A stretch of 64,000 bases of DNA, taken from Agelaius tricolor (Eukaryota > Chordata > Aves > Passeriformes > Icteridae). Under the pieces are notes generated by a model that was not told the DNA's origin, made no database searches, and saw only the letters and a program-made list of their open reading frames with translations. A program made the position numbers and the translations under genes. The DNA lies in the NCBI GenBank assembly GCA_023055355.1, contig JALJCS010000015.1, forward strand, positions 12,382,501-12,446,500. The letters run 5' to 3'. Positions 39,601-51,600 of this stretch are shown piece after piece (within the stretch, counting starts at the first letter, position 1; the number at the start of each line of letters is the position of its first letter).

Positions 39601-42600
39601 TATGAGCCAAGACTCTTACTCAACAGATACTTCAGCATGTGCTTAAATCCTTTGGGAGTCAACAGGACTTAAGCATGTGCTTGAATAGTGAGAAAGTGTG
39701 AGTACAACTGCACTGCCAAGATACAAAAGAGACACAGAACCACTAAAAACAAGTGTCTTAAGGTGGCAGTGTGCAGATCTGGTTATAGTTTAATAGTTTA
39801 ACAAAATTGATGTTTAAAATTTTCAGGAATTTCATTAACAGCAAAAGTTATCTGAATTTTTCAAAACACAAGAACAAACATAGGAGAATTCATCCCTCTT
39901 TCTGCATTCCTATTCACATAAACGCTTTTCAGAGAGAACAACCCTATGTGATGTCAACCTTTGTGTGAAAATAGAATAGTAAGATATAGCTGGTATGTAA
40001 AAAGAATGAGTAAGGAATTAAGGTTACAGGATTGTTTTGTTGTTCATTGAAAGAAATCCATAAAACCCTGCATGAACTACAATTTGAGAAAATCATGGCT
40101 AGCAATAAACACTCCATAGACTGCTCCTCATATTACATTTCAAGTAATCAACTCTCCACAGTTCATAAAACCAAGTTTTTCTACAAACCCAGAGTACCAT
40201 GAGTGGTTCACAGTGTCCAGCAGGCAGCAGCTGAAAGCATCGATCATCTATGTTGAGAAAAAAGAGATCACCAGCCTAAGTGCTTTCATAGATCATGTCA
40301 GCATGGGAGAGGGCTGATCTTCCTTTCCTCTAGGCCAAATATAAAAGTGTAGCACTGAACTCCCAATGCAGAGGGAGCTCATAAGCTGCTCAGATCTGTT
40401 AAGAAGTTGCTGCTGAATAGCTGTATTAGATCTGATTTTGTAGAGATGAACGAACGATGAAATCCAGTGCTTTTCATAGTTCTTTCAGAGTTCTTGGCAG
40501 ATTTAATCAAACATTGCAGATCTCATTTTGAGAAATGCTGAGTATTACTCACACCACTGACTTCACTACTTCTGTTGAAGATTTTCATTTTAAAATCTCT
40601 GTGTAACAACAGAAGAGGGTTAACCAAAGCTATTTTCAGGTTTCTGGTTCAGGAAACCAGGACTGTGGCATTGTTCCTGACTGGATGAATGGATATTGGT
40701 AGGAAGGACACTTTAGAAAATATTATACTTTTAAAATGTCTTCCCTGGTGGACAATCCTTAAAATTATCAAGCTGCATCTAAACTGAAATTTAATGACTA
40801 TCACAGAAATAACTCTTTCTCCAACTAATTGAGAAAGCTGAGAGAAATCTGCATGGTTCTGTTCACAGCACATCTGCCATGCTTCAGCTCCTGAACCAAG
40901 AAAGTATCATGTAGAGTGCACTAACAGTCACACAAAGGAAGCTCTGTATGGGAAAGAAAACGTCCTATAACTCTTGACCCATTAACTATTATTAGATTTC
41001 TGGTTGTACATTCCAAACTAACTTGGAACAAGAGCTGTTGGAAGTGTATTCCTGCCACTCAGGAGAAAAACCCTGTGATCATTTCAGTGCTGGGTGAAAT
41101 CTCAGAAGTCCCTGTCCCACTGCACAGCCCTCCAGGGCAGCAGTGTGTGTGTGCACAGCCCTCCAGGACAGCAGTGTGTGTGTGTGTGCACAGCCCTCCA
41201 GGGCAGCAGTGTGTGTGTGTGTGTGTGCACAGCCCCCCAGGGCAGCAGTGTGTGTGTGTGTGTGCACAGCCCTCCAGGGCAGCACTGTGTGTGTGTGTGC
41301 ACAGCCCTCCAGGACAGCAGTGTGTGTGTGTGTGTGTGCACAGCCCTCCAGGACAGCAGTGTGTGTGTGTGTGCACAGCCCTCCAGGACAGCAGTGTGTG
41401 TGTGTGCACAGCCCTCCAGGGCAGCAGTGGGTGTGTGTGTGTGCACAGCCCTCCAGGGCAGCAGTGGGTGTGTGTGTGTGCACAGCCCTTCCAGGGCAGC
41501 AGTGTGTGTGTGTGTGCACAGCCCTCCAGGGCAGCAGTGGGTGTGTGTGTGTGCACAGCCCTCCAGGGCAGCAGCAGTGTGTGTGTGCACAGCCCTCCAG
41601 GGCAGCAGTGTGTGTGTGTGTGTGTGCACAGCCCTCCAGGGCAGCAGTGTGTGTGTGTGTGTGTGCACAGCCCTTCCAGGGCAGCAGTGTGTGTGCACAG
41701 CCCTCCAGGGCAGCAGCAGTGTGTGTGTGTGTGCACAGCCCTCCAGGGCAGCAGTGTGTGTGTGTGTGCACAGCCCTCCAGGACAGCAGTGTGTGTGTGT
41801 GTGCACAGCCCCCCAGGGCAGCAGTGTGTGTGTGTGTGCACAGCCCTCCAGGGCAGCAGTGTGTGTGTGTGCACAGCCCTCCAGGGCAGCAGTGTGTGTG
41901 TGTGTGTGTGCACAGCCACCAGGGCAGCAGTGTGTGTGTGTGTGCACAGCCCCCCAGGGCAGCAGTGTGTGTGTGTGTGCACAGCCACCAGGGCAGCAGT
42001 GTGTGTGTGTGTGTGCTCTGAGGACTTGCCCTGCTCCTGCTCCCCCCTCACCACCTCAGGTGGGACCATTCCAGACCAGGGCCATGCTCCATGTGACACT
42101 TACACTCCCCTTGGCATGAATGCCAATTGTTTTCCAAAAGCCCTTCCTTGCTTTTCTGCTGCTGTATCCTTGTGGCTGAACTGACCCTGGCACTGTTGGT
42201 GTCATTATGCAGGTATGGATTGATGCAGCCACTCAGATATTTTACTCCTTAGGAGCTGGGTTTGGTGTTTTAATTGCATTTGCCAGTTACAATAAGTTCG
42301 ACAACAACTGCTACAGGTAAGAGCCAGTTCTTCCATTACTGCTGCAAAACTATTTTATTTTACTCTGACTGCAGCTGAAAGAAGTTTTAAGCTATCCTTT
42401 TATCCTCAGTCATATATTAATGATGGTGAGTTTTGTGTAGACATAGTAACCAACACAAATCTTGAAATACTGTCTTCTTGAGTGAAATTTTAGTAACAGG
42501 AACCTGCCAAGATATCTGCTGCTCTCCAAAGCAGAATGGGATTAGGTTTGGACTTTGGACAGCTGTGTAAACTGTGCTGGTGTTTGCCTTTCAAAAGTAC

Positions 42601-45600
42601 CATTAAGTGCAACAGTGAACACAGGATGAAATCTTATTGGTGCAGGAACAAAAAGCAGAAAGATCCCAGCTTCCAGAAGTGTTTCTGTGCTTTGGGGTTA
42701 TATTTCTGATATTTTACATTGCACTCCAGTATAGGGATGCACTTTAAATCAAGTCAGTTTTCAAGTGTTTTGCTGAATCACCACCATGGAAATTCAACCA
42801 GAATCACTCTGCACCTTCTGAGAAATTCCAGCATTTAGATGTTTTGTTAGCATTAAATTTTGGAATAAAAACAAGCATCATTTTTCCAATGAAATATAAA
42901 TTCAGAAAGTACATATATTATAAATGCATTGTGAACTGTAGGATGGGTGGGAAATGTTAAAGAAAATCCCCATCTATTTCTTAAAGATTTTTCTCACTGG
43001 GCTGTTCTTCTCTCCATGTTTAGGGATGCTTTGCTGACCAGCACCATTAACTGTGTCACAAGCTTCATCTCAGGATTTGCCATTTTCTCCATATTGGGCT
43101 ACATGGCTCATGAGCACAAAGTTAAAATTGAGGATGTAGCTACTGAAGGTAGGAAGTTAATCCTATATTAATTTTAACCCTTCTGCCCCACCATTTCTGT
43201 CCAAATATGTTTATATTTGTTTCCAACAAGTGTGTGAAAATCTCATGGAAGTGAATTAACTTACTTGGAAGTAGAACTCTGGGTTTAAATCCCTTTTAAG
43301 CTGTAAATGTTATGGCATCACCTCACCTCTACTGAACTGAGGTTCCCCAGAACCTTGCCCCCAAAGGTTTTTTCCATTCAACAAGCAGGTGTTAAGCACT
43401 GGACAGAATCTTACAAAAGCATCGCTGCTCAGTGCCCCGGGGGACTCGTTTTGATGGTTCTGCTAAGCTCAGCTCTATAATCCTTTCACTGGGAACAGGT
43501 CACCCATGGGCTCAGCTCCTGCCCCTCTCATCACATCCAAGAGTTCCCTTACCAGAGGCAACACATCCACACAATTCCTTCTCCACTACATAGCTGAACA
43601 ATAACTAGTAACATTACAAATCCAACAAAATGTTAATCAAAGTGAAAAACAATGGGATAGGGATTTTTTTTAATAATAAACCATCATGAGTAAATAAATA
43701 AAGCATTTTAGATATATTTTGGTATAATGCAAATTTTGTTTTAACAATACACAGAGCATGACAAGAACTGAAATTAAAGTCAACTTAGTCATGATTTATC
43801 TTAATAAAATGAGCACTTTTGTGAAGATAAGAAACATAATAGTGACATTTTTCCTCTTTTCTATTCTAGGAGCTGGTTTAGTTTTTATCCTGTACCCAGA
43901 GGCAATTTCAACTCTTTCAGGATCTACATTTTGGGCTGTGGTGTTCTTCATCATGCTCCTTACACTTGGCATTGACAGTTCTGTGAGTATTTTCTCCTTC
44001 TAGCCTTGACATTGTTCTTTTCCTGTCATATTTTGTAACTGAAGAGGCATTTGCATTTAGCAGATTACATTTCAAGTAAACATTCTGTACATTTCCTAAA
44101 CCTGTTTCCACAGTCATAGACAGCATAGCAATAACTATTACTCACTGTAATATAAAGACTCTCCATCATTAAGAGGTTTAGGAAAAGATTAAATCTTGGT
44201 CAAGACAGTAAATATTTACTCCCAGCTACTTTTTTATGACTTGACAGAGGAGCTGTTCATCAACAGTTATTACTATTTAAAGGTCCAACAACACCACTAT
44301 GAACTATTACTGCTATGAACCTGCAAAAAGGTTCTGGAGCCCTGCTTGCAAAACACAAACAAGACTTTGAGTAGAGTGGGTTCTAGAAGGGATTATTTTA
44401 TGTGCTGAAATCCATTAATCTGCTCTAGACAGACAATGCCTGAAGACTCTCCCATTGTTTTTCTACAAGCCATGATGCAGAATTTCCTGTAAATTTAATC
44501 ACAATTTTAAAATCATGCCAGAATATTTCCATAGTGGTTTCATTTTCCTATAATCTTACTGTAAAATATCTGGTCTAAGAAGCATATTTGCTCTTTGATA
44601 AGTTTTACAACATAATATTCAGGATCACAGAAACTTCATCCCAGAAAATATTCCAAGTCCCCAAACAACTTTTGTACTGCTTTTTTTCTAGCAAAGAGGT
44701 CTCAGGGCATCCTGTTATATTTAGCTTAAAGGTTGATAAATTTCTGCAGAACCAAATAGGGTCTTTAAGGAATAGTGAACCATGGACAAACTTTCATCCT
44801 CTTTAGTAGGGTAGAGGTTTCTTACTATTCCAAAACATAGAAGTCTCTTTTAAAGTTCAGAATGTACAAAGTTGATCCAGGAATTTCTTGTTGGAGATGG
44901 TAAAGCACTGTTTCCATTGCTTACAATCTCAGGAAAATTCATTCCTTTTCAAAGGCAAGTAAAGGAAAGAATGAATTGACATGGTAAAGAGCAAAATTAA
45001 ACTTAAAAAAAAGGGTTGCAGCAGGAAGCATTGATAATCATTGGCAAATAGCTGAATGAGATCTTGTAGAGTGAGGGCTAAGCTGTAAAGGTCAGATTCA
45101 GGTCTAAATATTTCCAAAGTGTTTGGATTTTTGGATTCCAGCTGAGGTCCAATGAAGTTTGTCTATATAGACTAAGATCTGCATCCTTAGACAAAATTTG
45201 AGGGAAGATGATATCTGGGATTGTAGCTTGACAATTTTTCAACTGTAAACAAATATAAAGGATTGAAATGAAGGGTTTAGCACAGTGAAAAGACAGGAAT
45301 GACCAGTAGGAAAAGGATGACGAATGAAAAGAAGAAAATTTATGCTCAGAAGTGTCTAGATCCAAAACAATTAACTTTGCAACAGCAGTAAATGTAGGGC
45401 AATGTAAAGAAACATACACATGACAAAGACACTTTAGATTACAGAACCTATTTTTCCTACAAATAGAGAAATATCTTTCACCTGCAGCTAATTAAAACAC
45501 AGTGAACTAGTGAACTGTGGCCAAGTTTAGTTCCTTCCTTCTAAAAGGGGAAGGATTTACTGGTTCAAGATTTGTCATGATTTCCCAAAGAAAACTCAAG

Positions 45601-48600
45601 TCTCACAGTACTTTTTATGGTGATAATTCTCTGTTACTGATTTCAATCAGGAAGATTTTAATCACAGTCTTATAGGAAAGAAACAGGCTGTGTCAGCCTC
45701 TCTTAACCAGCTATTGTATTGCACCAGTCACTCCAGGGCTTGCCTTAGTCTTTTAGCATCACAAAAAGCATAGAATTAAGCCTCTCCAAAATATTAAATA
45801 AATTTGTTTACTATGATAAAAGACTGAAATTTATTTTCATAGCTTTTTATTGGAGTTTCTGAGCAGAATGTTTTCATTAATGGAAAGAAATTAAAATTCA
45901 TAACTACCTACATAATCCAGCAATTTAAATGAAAATTTAGAAAGCACCTTTCCTGTATTGCAAAACAATAGCTAATGTTCCTCATTAACTTCTAGAAAGC
46001 AAAGTAAAATTCTTTCATTTTGTGAACAAAAAACATATCTCAAGCTTCCTTTGTAGTAATTCTTCCAAATCTGTAAAGACTTTTGTCAAACTGGATTTTG
46101 TTACTCAATGGCTAATGCCAATCTTTGTTCAGTACATTTCCTTTAGGTGCTTGTCCTTATTTAAGAAATATGTTAAGGAGCTTAGCTACTTAAGCTAGCA
46201 GCTTTTCCCCCAGAGTATATACAAATGTATATTATTTTCCCCAAAGTACTGTCTACTTATTGTTCTGTTGAGTCAGCCAAGAGTCCTCAGAGGATACAGC
46301 TATGGAGGCACCAACCTCCCCTCCTGATGTCCAGTTCCCTGACCCAGCCCTTTACCAGAAGAAACAAAATCCTCATATCACCAGTGACCTACAGCTGAAA
46401 TATCAGAAACCACAGAGTGGTTGTGTATTAATTTCACAAATTGCTTTGCATTCTTCAGTCTGTATTTCCACAGCCAGCAGTGTTTAACAGAGTTTTTGCC
46501 TTCCCCTGCTCAGATGGGTGGGATGGAGGCTGTCATCACTGGCCTGGCAGATGATTTCCACCTTCTGAAGCAGCACAGAAAGCTCTTCACCTTTGGTGTT
46601 TCTTTTGGCACTTTCCTACTTGCTCTTTTTTGCATTACCAATGTAAGTACAACAAAAGTTTCCATCAAAATGTTACCTAAAATATGTCATTAACCTTGTT
46701 AGATGAAATATGGATAGGTTCAGATGATTCTAATATAAGTTTTAGTTCTTAAAAAACTCTGTTCAGGACATCACTTTTAATCTAACATATGAAGCTTTTC
46801 TGGTTTTTGGCACAAGATCATTTGCTATCAATCAAGCCTATAAGTCTTTGTTCCAAACAACTGTCTCTGCTATTGCTGAGTTTATTCGGTTCTGTGTGCT
46901 TTCTTTTGCATTTGTTTGGGTTTGTTTGGTGGGTTTTTTTTGTTGTTGTTGTTTTTTTGTTTGTTTGTTTTGGGTTTTTTTTGTTTTGCTTTGGATTTTT
47001 AAATCACATTACATGGAATTGTGTAGAGTGCTTATTCCTCTGTGAGGAACTAAGAATTTCAAGTGACCAGACCTGGCTGTTCTCTTCTTAAAGAAAGCAA
47101 AAGACACTCACTTCTTATGGAAGGAGCATAGAGTAATGACCTCCTCTCCCCACCTTGTTTCTTCATGTTCCTTCATGAACCTTGATCTTGACATCTTTTA
47201 CTGTTAACACCACATAAAGCACAAAGAAAGCTTATCCTGAACATTTAGTAACCTGCATTTATCACTACCATCAGACTGAATGTTTTGCCTCATCTGGCTT
47301 TTTATAAATAATTAAGGAATGAAATTAATATGTTCTAGGCAGGAGAGAATTTTCTCTTTTTTTTTTTTTTGACCACAAAAAAGACAGAGAGAGGCCTGTT
47401 AACAAAGATGCCAGAATTCTCGGAAAACAACTGAAACTTTAAGAAAGCACCATGAAAGCAGATGTGCTGAATCTCTCTCTATCCCTAGAGATGGTTTCTA
47501 CATCTATTATTAAGATTACTGAAATGGCATAAGTTTATAAATAACAAAAGTTCTTTTTACATTAAAATACTCCAATATTTTTTGATCCAGTTTCCTCAAA
47601 CTGAGAAATATTTGAGACTCGAAAAATATTTAAAATACCTATCCTTTTAATACCATACTCTTTCTATTGATACCTAAACACTGAGCATACTCCTGCTTAT
47701 TCAAAGTTGCAGCTGCAATAAAATTTCCTGAAGTACAATATCGGAAAAAATTCAGTGTTAAGAACCAGGACAAGTACTAGTGGGTGCAATTCCACTGCCT
47801 CCAAGTGAGCTAAAGCTATTCAAAATAATGACCTAACTTGAGCTTTTAAATAATGGCACCTGTTTAGGCTGAAGTTCACCCCCCCCCAGCTGGAATTTCC
47901 AAACTGTCCAGAATAGCCCAAATGTATTGGTTCATGTAACTAAGGAACAACATTCTGATGTGCAAAAAATAAAAGGGAAAACCCTTGTGGGAATGTCACA
48001 TGAAATTGTTTGATTTTTGCCCCCTGAATTTTTAAGGTTTTATTTTCAAAAGCACCTGTTTCTGGAACAAGCATGTTTCTTACAAAATCTTATTAGTAAT
48101 TCACTTTGCTAAGTTTGATGGCAAATGCATTCATTTGGAGCAGATGTAGAGCAAAAACAAGAGGTCAAACTCAAATGTCATTTAAGAAGCAACATTTTCT
48201 AATGCAACAACCAAACTTCATTCCATTTCTGGACAAGTCCCCACAGAATTAAAAACCTACATGAGGCCTGAGTACTGTTCTCCCTATTTTTGTAAATATG
48301 CACAGCTGTTTCAGAAAAAAAAAAAAACATTTAAAAAAAATAAAAGGCAACTGATTACAGAGACTAAAATCACCTACAGATTTAAATAATACAAGTGCTA
48401 TTTATACCATTAATGGTAAAAACACAGAAAATAATTCCTTTTTTCCTCCCTTTCTGAACAGACAATCAGATTAAGTTTGGTTGTAAAAAGATATTTTAAC
48501 AAAAATCTACTACAACTGCAAACATTTCAGTTGTTTATGTGTGACAGAGTTCCCTGACACTCTTTATCCGGGTTCATTTTGAAACAAATCTGCATCTCAT

Positions 48601-51600
48601 GGTTTTCCATTCCTCTGTAGCTAAAACTCAGTAAAATGAGTAGTAATTTACACAAATACACACAACACTGCAAAACACAGCAAAAAGTAGTGAAATTGCA
48701 GCTAAAAAAAAAAAAGAAAAATTGAACAAGATTTCAGTAAATGCATTTCCAGCTCTCAGTCATGAAGCACTGAAGCACAAAATGTGCTGTTGTGAAGGAA
48801 GACAAGGTTTGCTGTCCCCACTGAGCAAAGGTTTGCAAATACCAGAGCCCAGAGACTGGACAGGGCACAGCAGCTTCTGGCTGTGCTGGTGACAGAATTA
48901 ACATCCCCCTGTGCCTTAGGAGGAGCAGTGGGTGAGAGATGCAGGCAGTCAGGGAAAAGGGAAATCAGACCAACACCACAGACTCACTGGCCTGCAGAGC
49001 GAGTGGCCTCAGGAACAAAGTGACTGATAAGGGCCTATGGAAACTCTTGGAGTGCTCCATTCCTGCCATTAATTTGGGAAGTTCTTCATTAACTGCTACC
49101 AACTGGCCCTGCCCTACAAGCTGCTGATCATTTCCCCAAACCTCCACTGAACAGGAGTGCCAAGAGAACTCATTCATCTAAGCTGGGATTTCTGTTTTGC
49201 AGTGAAGTGAGGACACAGGTGGAAAAAAGCCTCTTTAGAAGAGTTGCAAGTCTGATTCCACTATTTTGTATGCAAATATGAGCCTGTGTCTGATGCATCA
49301 GATGCATACTAAAATACTTGGGTTATGATAATGCTTCAAGTAAAGCAGATTTCTGTTAAGTGGATACTAAACTTTGAGATTATTCTATTTGTAACTTCAT
49401 GTCCTTGCATCTTTTAACTCCCCATTGCAGGGTGGAATTTATGTGCTCACACTTCTGGACACATTTGCAGCTGGGACTTCAATATTGTTTGCTGTTCTAA
49501 TGGAGGCAATTGGAGTTTCCTGGTTTTATGGTAAGCTCTTCCTTTTGCATGTGCAAAAGCTTTTCTAAAATTCCAAGTGCTCATGATGGGCTTACACATC
49601 ATTTTAAGGGAAAACAGCATAGCCTTGAATACACAAAACCATGACAAGTCAGGTTTCATAGAGTGATTTCACCTGATTTACGAGCAGTGACAGGAATGCA
49701 GACATTCAGTGGGCCAAGCTTTGAGACCCTGCACAAAGCCAAAGCAAACAGCCTTGTGAAAGGGACTGTGATGGGATGGAAAAGTTATTCCTTTTGCCAG
49801 TATTTTATGACTCTTAGTTTTGCTGATGACTTGCAGTAGCAGATTTAGACTTGGTATTTCAAAAAGAAATAGATTAGCCTAAATGCAGACTCACCTGTTT
49901 TCACTTTTCATTAGTCCCCCAGGGCCAATCTCAAGGACTCTCCACACAACACAAATAAAGGTGGTGTTTTAGAGAGTTACAATAATTCCTACATCCATCC
50001 CTTTTGTTGGTGACAATATTCTATTTCATTGTAAAACACTAGCAGTTTATTTATTTCATAGAATGGTATAAAATACCCAACACACTAGATACCAGAAAAT
50101 ATATTTCTAGTATTTGATACTAACTTAGACCACAAAAAGGGAGTAGTGATTTACTTCATCCCAAATGTGTCAAGCTTTAGGAGTATTTAGTTGACCTCTG
50201 GCACCAGACTGGAATCACTCTATGCCAATCAGAATAGAGTGATGTGCTATAGCCACCTAAAAAAATGACCTCTTCTTTTCCTTCCTAAGCTCCTCTTTAT
50301 TCTCAGGCTTTAGTTCCTGGCTGATCTCAACTCTTTTCACTATTACCAGGTTTCAATGTCATAGCAGCCTGCAAATCTTCTTCCCTTTAAGCCAGTATTG
50401 AATGAGTTGCCCTGATTCCCAATAAGATTGCTCTTCCTCTGAAAGCCCTCTTTATTTTTATTCAGACATGGTGCTTATAGCTAATATATGATTCAGAGGG
50501 TTCTTAGACATTTTGATTCTTATTGCTATTTGCCTCTCTCAGTCATTTATTTATCCATCCATTCTGCCTTACCATGTTCTTCTAACCAAACTTTATCTTG
50601 CAGTTAAAGAACTGTTGGAGAGTGAGTGAAGTGAAAGAATGGCATCCATGCATAAAGCTGTTCAATCTATTAAAGGAATACTTTCTAGTTTTAATGCACT
50701 AATTTTGACACCCAACATCAGCATGGAGCAAGCAGCGCATGGACTGTTGTCTCTCAAAATAACGGAGAGTGATAATAGATAAGTGATAATGCACTTTATT
50801 TCACAGACAGCTGTCTTTAATCCCTGTAAAAGAGCTAAATGTGGATGAGTGATCCCAGCTTAGCTTGGAAGTAGAGGCTTCTTCAGTTTTTAGGGGAAAG
50901 TTACTTTCTGCTACTATTAAAACAGGATTTACTGCACTCTACAGTAGCTAAGCTTTGTAGGTGATTCACAAACCAGGCCAAAGTTAGTCAAATTTTGTTT
51001 TACACCCTCTGTCTTTATCCTTTTTTCCTTTCTTCCTGCAGCATCCCCATAATTGGGAAAATATCTATTCATTTTTCTTGAGCAGCTGACAAATGTTTCT
51101 ACTGACACAGCATGACCTGTTGCTTTATAAAGAACTTATTACAGCCCCAGGTGCTATTTAAACTTATTAAATCTGGCATGATCTTGTCTGCCTCTTTTTC
51201 TGATAGACCCCTCTTGCCTTAATGACCCAGCTGAATATTAAGCCAGCCTAAAGGCAAGCGTTGACATTTTGGCACAGACTAAAAACATGGAAATTTAGTT
51301 CAAATTACATCTATGACCATTTACTGTGAAGTTTCTTCTTGCAAAGGCCAACTGTGTATGTAAGAGAAGGGAGAGCTAGTTTTCTTTACTGTGCAGATGT
51401 TCCTTAGTTATGACTGCTAAGTTGTTACAATTTTCCTCATGTGCAACCCTGATATCATCTTCCTGGTGAATATTCTATTTCTGGGTGTTTAACCAGCTCC
51501 TGATAATAAATTTTAAGTATCTCTGAAACCAAGCCCTACAGGTACTGTTGTCTGTAGCTATGGCTGTGTTCTGCTAAAAGGTTGATTCTTAGAACAATTA

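Noticed and set aside
41059..42184. Long open frames (230-369 codons) on both strands with Cys-Val or His-Thr repeats
   Set aside because: They are translations of the TG-rich minisatellite, whose units lack stops in most frames. No start context, splice sites or composition of a real protein.
46789..47091. 100-codon hydrophobic frame in intron 9
   Set aside because: The apparent membrane-like Phe/Val/Leu content comes from the T/G-rich simple repeat at 46908-46990.
49287..49298. 12-bp palindrome CTGATGCATCAG in intron 9
   Set aside because: Short perfect palindromes of this size occur by chance in a 64-kb window; no supporting context.
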